Positions 1 to 8,122 of a stretch of DNA of 20,695 nucleotides are shown here, piece after piece. Numbering within the stretch: position 1 is the first letter of the stretch; the number at the start of each line of letters is the position of its first letter. The notes under the pieces are model-generated. The model searched no databases. It was not told where the DNA came from and saw only the letters and a program-made list of their open reading frames with translations. The position numbers were made by a program, and so were the translations under genes. The stretch comes from Bacteroidota bacterium. Lineage in GTDB: Bacteria > Bacteroidota > Bacteroidia > Chitinophagales > UBA10324. The stretch lies in the NCBI GenBank assembly GCA_003455275.1, contig DMRR01000148.1, positions 4,191 to 24,885 on the forward strand, in the 5' to 3' direction.

Positions 1-205
1 TAATGTCACGATACATTTCCGGTATATACAACGGTTCAATTCCTAATTCTTTTGCGATGTACTCGGAACTTTCCTCTGACTCGTCTATCATACCCGACAC
101 CAATAATGTTTCAAACTCGGGAGCGAGATACTTAGTCAGATAGGCAACATTGAATGTTGGTCCACCAAGATTTAACCTATTTATAATTCGTAGAACTCGC
201 GTCAT
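1..205 (-). CDS. Glycosyltransferase, GT4-like, N-terminal fragment (runs off window)
   Basis: This is the 5' end of a minus-strand gene. The ATG is at 203-205 and 68 codons stay open to the window edge. It starts MTRVLRIINRLNLGGPTFNV and continues with an alternating hydrophobic pattern. A basic beta strand followed by a glycine-rich GGP loop and an aliphatic helix is typical of the acceptor-binding Rossmann domain of GT4 (GT-B fold) glycosyltransferases, which transfer sugars from nucleotide donors to surface glycans. It lies downstream of asnB on the same strand with a 95-bp gap. That suggests a polysaccharide or O-antigen locus continuing to the left. Donor, acceptor and the catalytic C-terminal domain cannot be seen. 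The GT-B assignment rests only on the N-terminus. Confidence 0.72.
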   Translation of the reverse strand, partial: MTRVLRIINRLNLGGPTFNVAYLTKYLAPEFETLLVSGMIDESEESSEYIAKELGIEPLYIPEMYRDI

Positions 206-223
206 AGGCAAAAGGATAACTTC

Positions 224-255
224 GTAAAGATAGCGCAACAAAATGCCTTTGTCAA
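224..255 (-). promoter_or_regulatory. Putative Bacteroidota-type promoter for the glycosyltransferase
   Basis: On the minus strand, TTGAC (251-255) is followed after about 20 bp by TATCTTTA (225-232). This is one base off the Bacteroidota -7 consensus TAnnTTTG and sits at the usual distance from a -33 TTG. The box lies about 20 nt upstream of the glycosyltransferase ATG at 205. It would allow transcription independent of asnB. This is inferred from consensus only. Confidence 0.35.
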
Positions 256-300
256 GCAGAAAATTTTATCAGGTAATTTGTTAAAGAATTTCGGCATCAC

Positions 301-2199
301 TCAATCAATCATAAATCTCTTCCACCAATATTGAAAAACAATTATCGCCCAAATCTGAGCGGCAGAATCTCCAGGATTATTTGAATGAAGTTTTTCTTTT
401 AGTTTAAGGATAGAGTTATAGTTGAAAACACTCTGCGATTCTATAAATTCTTTCGAAGTCAGTTCATCAATGGTATTTTTTAATTTCGTTCTGAACCAGT
501 TTAAAAGCGGAACTTCAAATCCTTGCTTGGGTCGGTTATAAAGTTCTTTCGGCAAAATTTCTCTAAATGCATCCTGAACAATTCGCTTACGACTGTTTCC
601 ATTTATTTTATACCCGGCAGGAAGAGAAAATGCAAAATCTACCATTCGGTAATCCAGAAAAGGGGTTCTGACTTCAAGAGAATTTGCCATGCTCATCCGA
701 TCAACTTTTGTGAGCATATCAGATGGCAAAACCAAAGTCATATCAGCAAGCAAAACTTCATTCATATCGTCAGAAGTATTAAGAGGTTTTAAAAAAAACT
801 CCTTCTCGATTTGTAGTTCGTTGCTATTGGTTTTCCATTTGTCCTGAAGCAGGTTATTGACATATTCATCTCCGCCGATAGTACAGAACTTCCAGTAGCG
901 GTCTTTCACATTCATCTTCATGCCCTGCGAAAGTTTATTCATGCGGCGAATGGTGTTTGAAATTTTTCCATTACGCGATTGCGGCATGGCCCTCAATAAA
1001 AAATCAAAAGATGAAATTATTTTTTCAACCGTACCTGCGTTTCGGATTTTGTATTCTCCTACATGCTTCATATATCCGCCGAAAAGTTCATCTGCTCCAT
1101 CTCCGCTTAAAGCTACCGTCACTTTTTCTCTCGTGTGTCTGCTAAGAATATGAACCGGAATGGCAGAAGAATCAGCAAATGGTTCATCAATGTAATCAAG
1201 AACATCAAATAAATCATGAAGCAAATCATCAGTGGTAAGTGAAAAAACAGTGTGCTCAGTTTTGAATTTACGGGCAACTAATTCTGCATATTGTGTTTCA
1301 TCAAAAAAAGGTTCATCTCGAAACCCGATTGAAAAAGTTTTAAGATGATCTGTGTGCCTCGCCGCCATTGCAACTACAACTGAGGAATCAATTCCGCCAC
1401 TCAGAAATGCGCCAAGCGGTACATCGCTGATCAGCCTTCTTTTCACCGCATCATCTGTGAGTTCCACTAATTTCTTTTTAGACTCTTCATAATCATGTGC
1501 GTGAATTTTCTTGGAAGAAACAAACGGAATTGAATAGAATTTTTTTTCCTCAACAGGGCTTTTGCCATCCAGAAAAAAATAACTTCCCGGATTAAGCTGT
1601 TTTATGTTTTTGAAAATGCTGCGGGGCTGTGGTATGTAATTGAGCCGGAAATAAAGTGAAAGTGAAACCAAATCAATTTCCCTGTTTACAGGAAAATTCA
1701 CCATGCCCTTCATTTCAGAGGCAAACACAAAAACAGATTCATCAAAAAAATAATAAAGTGGTTTTACTCCATAGCGGTCGCGGGCAACCAACATTTTATT
1801 ATTAATGGAATCATAAATTGCCAAGGCATAAAATCCATTGAGCCGATTAAGAAATTTTTCACCCTCACGAATGAAAAGCTGCAAAACAACCTCCGTATCA
1901 CTTTGCGTAAGAAATGAAACTCCCTGTTTTACAAGTTCGGTTTTTAATTCACGATAATTAAAAATCTCACCATTGAAAATGATGCAATAATTCTTTGATT
2001 CATCCCACAACGGCTGATTTGCATTTTCGCTTACATCAATAATGGAAAGGCGGCGATGAGCAAGCGCCACATTATTATTCTGCCAGATATTTCCTGCGTC
2101 GGGTCCTCGTTTTTTAAGAGAGTCGGTAACTGACTGCAGGGAATCAAACCATTTTCGGTTCTCATTTTTCAGAGAATAAATTCCTGCAATGCCGCACAT
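301..2199 (-). CDS. asnB: Asparagine synthase (glutamine-hydrolysing)
   Basis: This 632-residue AsnB-type amidotransferase converts aspartate, glutamine and ATP to asparagine. Homologues in glycan loci can amidate sugar carboxylates instead. The N-terminal Ntn glutaminase domain (about 1-210) starts MCGIAGIYS, with Cys2 as the nucleophile once Met is removed. It also has HRRLSIID (48-55) and FNGEIFNY (75-82). The synthetase domain has the ATP-pyrophosphatase P-loop SGGIDSS at 267-273 and a second conserved stretch, ALSGDGADELFGGY, further on. Length fits the family (about 610-650). The ATG at 2197-2199 is fixed because Cys2 must follow Met. The gene lies upstream of the glycosyltransferase on the same strand and is divergent from metF. 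That neighbour favours a polysaccharide-cluster role over general asparagine supply, but sequence alone cannot separate the two. Confidence 0.93.
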   Translation of the reverse strand: MCGIAGIYSLKNENRKWFDSLQSVTDSLKKRGPDAGNIWQNNNVALAHRRLSIIDVSENANQPLWDESKNYCIIFNGEIFNYRELKTELVKQGVSFLTQSDTEVVLQLFIREGEKFLNRLNGFYALAIYDSINNKMLVARDRYGVKPLYYFFDESVFVFASEMKGMVNFPVNREIDLVSLSLYFRLNYIPQPRSIFKNIKQLNPGSYFFLDGKSPVEEKKFYSIPFVSSKKIHAHDYEESKKKLVELTDDAVKRRLISDVPLGAFLSGGIDSSVVVAMAARHTDHLKTFSIGFRDEPFFDETQYAELVARKFKTEHTVFSLTTDDLLHDLFDVLDYIDEPFADSSAIPVHILSRHTREKVTVALSGDGADELFGGYMKHVGEYKIRNAGTVEKIISSFDFLLRAMPQSRNGKISNTIRRMNKLSQGMKMNVKDRYWKFCTIGGDEYVNNLLQDKWKTNSNELQIEKEFFLKPLNTSDDMNEVLLADMTLVLPSDMLTKVDRMSMANSLEVRTPFLDYRMVDFAFSLPAGYKINGNSRKRIVQDAFREILPKELYNRPKQGFEVPLLNWFRTKLKNTIDELTSKEFIESQSVFNYNSILKLKEKLHSNNPGDSAAQIWAIIVFQYWWKRFMID

Positions 2200-2297
2200 G
2201 CTACTTCAAATAATTATCGGACAAATATGTAAGCAGAATAATTAATACGCTCTACGAAAAATGGAATCAATAACTGTAAAGTATTTTGCGCCCCGTT

Positions 2298-3254
2298 ATG
2301 AAAGTAACTGAACATATTGCCAACGCAAAATCAACCCTGATTTCTTTTGAGATTTTACCGCCGCTTAAAGGGGCCGGAATACAAAGTATATACAACACTC
2401 TGGATCCGTTGATGGATTTCAAGCCTCCGTTTATCAATGTCACTTACCACCGGTCTGAATTTATTTTTAAAAAGACTGCTGAAGGTTTGTTTGAAAAAAA
2501 AATTGTGCGCAAGCGCCCGGGAACTGCGGGAATATGCACCGCTATTCACACCAAGTACAAAGTCGATACAGTTCCGCACCTGATCTGTGGCGGGTTCTCA
2601 GTCGATGAAACAGAAGACCTGCTCATAGAACTCAATTTTCTGGGCATTAATAATGTGTTGCTTCTGCGTGGAGATAAAATGAAAAGTGAAGAAGTTTTTT
2701 CGTCTGAAAAAAACGGACATCAGAATGCAATTGATTTAGTTCATCAAACCGTTCGGATGAATAAAGGAATATACCTCGAAGAGGATCTGAACAACGCAGT
2801 GCCTACTGATTTTTGTATTGGTGTAGCAGGTTATCCTGAAAAACATTATGAAGCAGCCAACATGGAATCAGACTTGAATTATCTGAAAGCAAAAGTGGAT
2901 GCAGGAGCAAACTATATCGTAACTCAAATGTTTTTTGATAACAAAAAGTTTTTTCAGTTTGTGAAACTGTGCCGTGAAAAAGGAATTACTGTTCCGATTA
3001 TTCCAGGGCTCAAACCAATCACCAACAAAAAGCAAATTGCCAATCTTCCCAGGATTTTCAATGTAGATATTCCTTCGGAATTACTGATTGAATTTGATAA
3101 GTGCAATTCAGATGAGGATGTAAAACAGGTTGGAATCGATTGGTGTATAAATCAGTGTCGTGAATTAATGAAAGAAAAAATTCCGGTGATTCATTTTTAT
3201 ACAATGAGTAACTCAGGCCCTGTGAAAAAAATTGTTGAAAATATCTATTCGTAA
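2298..3254 (+). CDS. metF: Methylenetetrahydrofolate reductase
   Basis: This is a 318-residue MetF, a FAD-dependent TIM-barrel enzyme that reduces 5,10-methylene-THF to 5-methyl-THF for methionine synthesis in the cytosol. The N-terminal ISFEILPP motif (15-22) carries Glu18, equivalent to the catalytic glutamate of the SFEFFPP motif in Escherichia coli. PHLICGGFS is followed by NVLLLRGD, the conserved flavin and folate-site strands. GVAGYPEKH and TQMFFDN complete the family signature. The open frame extends back to a TTG at 2286, but the ATG at 2298 places the SFE motif at the usual distance and is chosen. The sequence GTATTTTGCG lies just upstream, a near match to a -7 box. The gene converges on the minus-strand membrane protein, with only 2 bp between the stop codons. 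Confidence 0.93.
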   Translation: MKVTEHIANAKSTLISFEILPPLKGAGIQSIYNTLDPLMDFKPPFINVTYHRSEFIFKKTAEGLFEKKIVRKRPGTAGICTAIHTKYKVDTVPHLICGGFSVDETEDLLIELNFLGINNVLLLRGDKMKSEEVFSSEKNGHQNAIDLVHQTVRMNKGIYLEEDLNNAVPTDFCIGVAGYPEKHYEAANMESDLNYLKAKVDAGANYIVTQMFFDNKKFFQFVKLCREKGITVPIIPGLKPITNKKQIANLPRIFNVDIPSELLIEFDKCNSDEDVKQVGIDWCINQCRELMKEKIPVIHFYTMSNSGPVKKIVENIYS

Positions 3255-3256
3255 AA

Positions 3257-4639
3257 TCAGAAAGACTTTCTCTCTTCTTTTCGTTTTTCATTTTCAATAT
3301 CCGTAAGATGTTTCAGTACAAATAGTCCGGCGACAAAAAACGGAATGCATGGAATTTTGTAGCGCACAAGCGCGCCGAAATTGTAGGCAGTAAACCCAAC
3401 ACAGAATGCAAAGAACAACGAAAAGAACAGGCAGAAAAACACGGTGGCGTTTCCACCAATAGCTTTCAAAGTATTCCAGATTCCGGTTTTATAAAAAATC
3501 CTGAGCGTAAATAACAGCATCGCAAAACTCTCAAGTGCTGAAATCAGCATTACCGGATTACGGGTTTCCCATATGTAGGGTCGAAATAAAGTTACATTAA
3601 TTGCCGCCGGAATTTTTGAAATTATACTTCCATTGGATCCATCTACTACACCCAGGTTATAGCCCGAAGCATTGCTTTTCTCAGCAAGGATTTCATGATA
3701 GCCCTGAAAATTTTGAGCAGTGCTCAGCGCATTATCAATTGAATACATTTTAAATTCTGTTCCCAATCTTTTTACAATAGTGAGTCCCATAAATGCTGCA
3801 ATAAAAATTACAACCGGTCCCGCCATTGTTCTTAAGAATTTTGATTCGAGTTTGTCACGATAAGTGAGGAAGATCCAGAACAGCATGGCTGGGGCGAAAC
3901 TTAAGATGATGTATGCCTTGATTACAGAACAGAAATAACTGGCGATGGCTAAAGCGATAATACTTTGAAGAACCTTTTGCCTTTTCATAAATAAATTGTA
4001 GGAACCATATGTAATCCACCCGACACAGGCCAGAGTGATGGAGTCTTTAAGAACTCCCGATCCCCAGAAAAATACTGATGGAATAAATAAAGTTGCAATT
4101 GCAAATTGCCTTGTCAGTGCCGGATATTCTTTTCGAAGTGTAGTGAACAATGCCCATATACCTGAAAACGAAACTGTGGCAAATAATACTGCCATTGGCA
4201 GATAGGTATCAAAAGTAAAGACAGCAAAAAACCCTGCGATACGGCCCACCATGTATGAGCTGGGGTCGCTTCTGAAAAACATCCACGGAAAGTATTCACG
4301 AGAGGTTGGAAGATTAGTATGCATTCCTCCGGTGATTAAAATTACAAAATCGGTAAAGCTGTTACTGAATGCATCATACATCACGGTTGCATTGTTAAAA
4401 AACTCAACGGTATCACCGCCATCATAATAGAATGCATAAATTAATCCTACGCCAATTCCGCCTAATATTTTCAGCGTAAGCCCCTGCAGGAAATATTTTT
4501 TCATTTCCTTATCGTTCGGATAGAGCATGTTTCGGATGAGCACGGCCACCATCAACACCACTATTACAAACAGAGGAGTAAGCAATAAATCCGAAGTTCC
4601 TACAAGTGCCTTGTAGTAGGCTTCGCGCATCGTGAGCAT
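3257..4639 (-). CDS. Polytopic inner-membrane protein, function unknown (possible Wzy/EpsG-like)
   Basis: This 460-residue protein has about 9-10 hydrophobic helices, the first near residues 15-37 and the last near 425-445, with a basic C-terminal tail. I do not recognise a named family with certainty. Two features recall polysaccharide polymerases or membrane glycosyltransferases of the Wzy/EpsG kind. One is an acidic, aromatic loop after the second helix (YYDGGDTVEFFN). The other is a WGSGVLKDSITL motif, similar to the S-G-x-x-K-[DE] motif of O-antigen polymerases. Location would be the inner membrane. The ATG at 4639 is taken as the start, but a second ATG at 4630 is as plausible because a TAGATTTG box ends only 4 nt upstream of the first. 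The gene converges on metF with 2 bp between them. Confidence 0.8.
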   Translation of the reverse strand: MLTMREAYYKALVGTSDLLLTPLFVIVVLMVAVLIRNMLYPNDKEMKKYFLQGLTLKILGGIGVGLIYAFYYDGGDTVEFFNNATVMYDAFSNSFTDFVILITGGMHTNLPTSREYFPWMFFRSDPSSYMVGRIAGFFAVFTFDTYLPMAVLFATVSFSGIWALFTTLRKEYPALTRQFAIATLFIPSVFFWGSGVLKDSITLACVGWITYGSYNLFMKRQKVLQSIIALAIASYFCSVIKAYIILSFAPAMLFWIFLTYRDKLESKFLRTMAGPVVIFIAAFMGLTIVKRLGTEFKMYSIDNALSTAQNFQGYHEILAEKSNASGYNLGVVDGSNGSIISKIPAAINVTLFRPYIWETRNPVMLISALESFAMLLFTLRIFYKTGIWNTLKAIGGNATVFFCLFFSLFFAFCVGFTAYNFGALVRYKIPCIPFFVAGLFVLKHLTDIENEKRKEERKSF

Positions 4640-4643
4640 GAGA

Positions 4644-4651
4644 CAAATCTA
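4644..4651 (-). promoter_or_regulatory. Consensus -7 box abutting a start codon
   Basis: The minus strand reads TAGATTTG, a perfect match to the Bacteroidota -7 element TAnnTTTG. It ends 4 nt before the ATG at 4639. I see no clear -33 TTG at 19-21 bp upstream. If the box is used, transcription would start at or within the first codons. This implies either a leaderless message or initiation from the second ATG at 4630. Confidence 0.35.
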
Positions 4652-4779
4652 TTTTATTTCAACTTGAATGCTAATTCACTTTTCTTCTTCAATTTGAAGG
4701 CGGCATTCAGGGGCAGAATTTTTTTCAATCAATTCATATGAAACTTTGCAAATTCACCCTCACAAAAATTCTTTCAAAT

Positions 4780-7700
4780 ATGAACCTGAAATTTTCTGTT
4801 ACTCTTTTTCTTATTCTTCTTTCAATAAAATCTTATTCGCAACAAAACAAACCGCAAATTCCATTTATTGTTTCTGAAGAGGTGATAAATAAAGGAACCA
4901 ATTATCATGATGAAGAAAAATATACTTATGCAATAGAAGAGTATGAAAAAGTTCCGCTTAATGATACCAATTATGGATGGGCGATGTATGAAAAAGGATT
5001 ATCCTATGCCGCCGATAGCCAGTGGACCGAGGCAGAAAAAGCTTTGCGCGAATGCCTGAAGATGAAATTTTATGACAAGCAAAATGTTTACTCCCTGCTG
5101 GGAAGCACGCTCGATGATGAAGGAAAAATGGATGAAGCAATTGAAATTTTTCAGGAAGGTCTGAAAGAATTTCCAAACTATTATCTGCTTCATTATAACT
5201 ATGGAATCACGCTCAATAAAAAGAAAGATATTGCCGGAGCGATTCGTGAATTTGAAACTGCAATTTATCTGAATCCATTTCATCCGGGGAGTCATTTTCA
5301 ACTAGGACTTCTTTGTTATAAATACAATCAACCTGTCCCGTGCCTGTTTTCATTTACTATGTATTTGCTACTGAAACCAAACTCGCCGCTGGCAGTCAGC
5401 ATCATGCTTTATATGCAAGACTTTGCTCAATTGAAGGATCCCCAGGTTAAGCCTGATAGCGGGTTAGAACATTTTTCTCTCTGGCAAAAGGGTGAAAATG
5501 ATTTTAACAAATACAATTTTCTGTTGCACAATGGACAGGCAAAAAGCAAGAGTTTTAAAGGGCAAACAAAACTCACTTTCGACCTTGCCAAACAACTTGA
5601 CCAGATTTTTCAATCGCTCAGTTACAATCCCAATGATGCCGGCTTTTGGAATAAAGTTTATGTTCCGGTATATGAAAAAATTCAAAAGAGTGGTGGATTC
5701 GCTTCCATGATTTATATGTGCCTTTCCAATCTCGATCAGCCGGATATTCAGAAATATGTTAAGAAACACTCGAAGGATTTCGACAATTTCGGACCCCAGG
5801 CCAGGCAATTCATCATTGATAACAGCAACCAATTCCCAGTTAATGTAAATGGAACAGATGTTATAATGAACCGGTCTTACGGACAAAAAAATTTCATTAA
5901 TGTTCTTACCGAAAAAATAAACTACGAAAAAAATATTGGCTACGGAAAATGTTATTCGTTTTACTCTAACTCAAAAATTAAAGCTATTGGTCAGTTCAAT
6001 TCATCAGGCGATAAAGACGGAACATGGAAATACTTTGATGAGTTTGGTGTTCCTTCCAGTGAAGAAACCCTGGTTAACGGAAAGCTGAATGGGCCCTATA
6101 TTGTTTATTTCTCTAATGGTGTAATGAGTGACCGTTATACCATGAAGGATGGAAAATTTAATGACACAGCATATACCTACAATGTTTCAGGAAATATTTA
6201 TGGAAAAATTGCATACTCAAATGGTGTTAAGAACGGAGCAATCATTTCTTACTATGATAATGGTGCAGTTGATTTCATTGGAAATTATTTGAATGATAAA
6301 GCCGACGGCACACTTAAGAGATACTACCTCAACGGCAAACTGAAAGCTGAAGAAAATTATAAAGACGACAAATTGCAGGGAGCTTACTCAAGTTACTTTG
6401 AAAACGGAAAGGTAAAATCAAAAGGAAATTATGACAAAGGAAAGCGAACCGGCAAATGGGAATATTTTTATGAAAACGGAAAACCAAGTTCAGTAGAGAA
6501 TTACAATCAGGATGGTGAGTCTGATGGCACTGAAACCGCCTGGTATGAAAACGGAGTAACAGAATATATTGAAGAATACAAAAACGGAAACGAAGCCCAT
6601 TACACCCGCTTTGATGAAGATGGAAAAAAATATTATGAAATGACTTTTGAAGATGAAGGCAAACTTTCCAGCTGGAATTTTTATAGTAAGAATGGAGAAC
6701 TGCTGAAAGAAAATAAGATCAATTCATCCGGTCAATCAACTGTATCAGGATTTTATCCGACTGGCGAAAAATGGTTTACTGGATTTACACTCCGGAACAA
6801 ACGAGATGGAGAATGGAATTATTTCTATCTGAACGGGCTCCCTGATTATACAACTAACTATGTAGATGGCTACCAGGTCGGCGCTTTTAAATCATGGGAC
6901 AAAACCGGCTGGCTCAATTCAACCTACTCACTCAAAGACAATAACATTGATGGTTACTACCGCTCTTATTATTCAAATGGAAATATCTATCGCGAAGGTT
7001 GGTATAAAGACGGCAACATGGAAGGTGTGTGGCATTCCTACTTTCCTGATGGTGGACTTGCATCTGACGAATATTATATCAAGGATGAAAAACATGGGAT
7101 ATTCACTTACTACGATCACTTCGGACACATACTTGACAAAGAGTATATTGAATTAAATGTGTTTGTGAAACATGAAGTGTATGATACACTCGGAAATATT
7201 TTGCAAACTTCCGTTATGCCTGCAGGCAACGGTCATATACGCGATGTTTACATCAATGGAAAAACTTCAGGCGAAGGAGAAATGCAGGGCGGAAAGCCTC
7301 TCGATGGTTACAAGTTTTTCAATCCTGATGGAACAGAACTTTCAGCAGGCCATTATCTTAATGGCGAGCGAACCGGCGAATGGAAATCTTTTTTTCCTAA
7401 TGGAAATCTTTATTCCATTCAGAATTATAAAGATGGAGAACAGGAAGGTTACTATGCAGATTACAATGAAGATGGTTTGCTGAGTCGCGAAGGATATATC
7501 AAAGACGGAAATGATGACAGCACCTGTATCTATTATTATGAGGGAAGCAAAGCGAAAGATTATGTAACCCAGTATAAATATGGAGAAGAAGATGGCTATG
7601 CTTATAAATATTACAACGATGGTCAGGTTGCATGCCGCTTCAACTACAAAAACGGAATCATAATTTCATACAGCTACAATGCACCCGATGGGTCATGGGT

Positions 7701-8097
7701 TCCTGAAATTAAATTGAACACTGTCGATTCAATTGTAACAAAATATAAAAACGGAAACACCGCTATGATTATTCATATTACCAATGGTTTCTATGAAGGA
7801 AAATTTTTATGGTATCATCCAAATGGAAAACTGAAACAAGACCGCATTTATCATTATGATGCATTGGAAGGGCCTGCTCTTTATTACAATGACAAAGGAG
7901 TGCTTATTCGTCAATGTTATTTTAAACGCAATAACTATTATGGAACCTGTACCAGGTATTACGATGATGGAAAACTAAAACGAGAAGAAAACTGGTTTGA
8001 TGATAAACGGGAAGGTGCCTGGAAATATTATGATAAAACAGGAAAACTGACCAAGACCGAGCACTACTGGCACGACGATTTAATGAGCGTAAACTAG
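4780..8097 (+). CDS. Secreted TPR protein with about 30 MORN_2 (YwqK-type) repeats
   Basis: This exported protein has 1105 residues from the ATG at 4780. That start gives a textbook signal peptide (MNLKFSVTLFLILLSIKSYS then Q). The upstream ATG at 4738 adds 14 residues and would straddle an AAACTTTG box at 4741-4748 that may be the -7 element. After the signal come about 4-5 TPR helical pairs (about 35-205), with A-x-x-x-F/Y and G-x-x-L/Y patterns. A linker of about 200 residues follows, then a tandem array of about 30 units of 23-24 residues to the C-terminus. The unit pattern is W/Y-x-x-Y-x-x-x-G-K/x-L-x-x-x-x-x-Y-x-x-G-x-x-x-G. This is the MORN_2 pattern often labelled 'YwqK family antitoxin', a label that says little about function here. 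The role is probably periplasmic or surface scaffolding or binding. The gene converges on the MFS gene with 25 bp between. Confidence 0.88.
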   Translation: MNLKFSVTLFLILLSIKSYSQQNKPQIPFIVSEEVINKGTNYHDEEKYTYAIEEYEKVPLNDTNYGWAMYEKGLSYAADSQWTEAEKALRECLKMKFYDKQNVYSLLGSTLDDEGKMDEAIEIFQEGLKEFPNYYLLHYNYGITLNKKKDIAGAIREFETAIYLNPFHPGSHFQLGLLCYKYNQPVPCLFSFTMYLLLKPNSPLAVSIMLYMQDFAQLKDPQVKPDSGLEHFSLWQKGENDFNKYNFLLHNGQAKSKSFKGQTKLTFDLAKQLDQIFQSLSYNPNDAGFWNKVYVPVYEKIQKSGGFASMIYMCLSNLDQPDIQKYVKKHSKDFDNFGPQARQFIIDNSNQFPVNVNGTDVIMNRSYGQKNFINVLTEKINYEKNIGYGKCYSFYSNSKIKAIGQFNSSGDKDGTWKYFDEFGVPSSEETLVNGKLNGPYIVYFSNGVMSDRYTMKDGKFNDTAYTYNVSGNIYGKIAYSNGVKNGAIISYYDNGAVDFIGNYLNDKADGTLKRYYLNGKLKAEENYKDDKLQGAYSSYFENGKVKSKGNYDKGKRTGKWEYFYENGKPSSVENYNQDGESDGTETAWYENGVTEYIEEYKNGNEAHYTRFDEDGKKYYEMTFEDEGKLSSWNFYSKNGELLKENKINSSGQSTVSGFYPTGEKWFTGFTLRNKRDGEWNYFYLNGLPDYTTNYVDGYQVGAFKSWDKTGWLNSTYSLKDNNIDGYYRSYYSNGNIYREGWYKDGNMEGVWHSYFPDGGLASDEYYIKDEKHGIFTYYDHFGHILDKEYIELNVFVKHEVYDTLGNILQTSVMPAGNGHIRDVYINGKTSGEGEMQGGKPLDGYKFFNPDGTELSAGHYLNGERTGEWKSFFPNGNLYSIQNYKDGEQEGYYADYNEDGLLSREGYIKDGNDDSTCIYYYEGSKAKDYVTQYKYGEEDGYAYKYYNDGQVACRFNYKNGIIISYSYNAPDGSWVPEIKLNTVDSIVTKYKNGNTAMIIHITNGFYEGKFLWYHPNGKLKQDRIYHYDALEGPALYYNDKGVLIRQCYFKRNNYYGTCTRYYDDGKLKREENWFDDKREGAWKYYDKTGKLTKTEHYWHDDLMSVN
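5947..8091 (+). repeat. Tandem MORN_2 repeat array (about 30 units of about 69-75 bp)
   Basis: About 30 consecutive protein-level units can be laid out, from KCYSFYSN to the end of the gene. Most close with D/N-G-x-x-x-G and open with an aromatic pair. Examples are the units beginning KWEYFYENG, EWNYFYLNG, EWKSFFPNG and AWKYYDKTG. The units diverge strongly at DNA level, so this is an old amplified array and not a recent tandem duplication. Units near residues 830-850 and 1000-1015 (numbered from the upstream ATG) are degenerate. Confidence 0.85.
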
Positions 8098-8122
8098 GCT
8101 GAAGAATTAAAGTTATTTTTAA

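Noticed and set aside
5464..5886. Minus-strand 140-codon open frame inside the TPR/MORN gene.
   Set aside because: It is antisense to the linker of a clearly coding gene and shows no domain.
5947..8091. YwqK-type repeats read as an antitoxin of a toxin-antitoxin system.
   Set aside because: The protein is exported and no small toxin gene adjoins it; the family label alone does not support an antitoxin role.
8095..8115. Similar GCTGAAGAAT sequence directly after the stops of the MORN gene and the S46 gene (11705-11714).
   Set aside because: The shared word is only about 10 bp and has no symmetry or third copy that I could find; probably chance.
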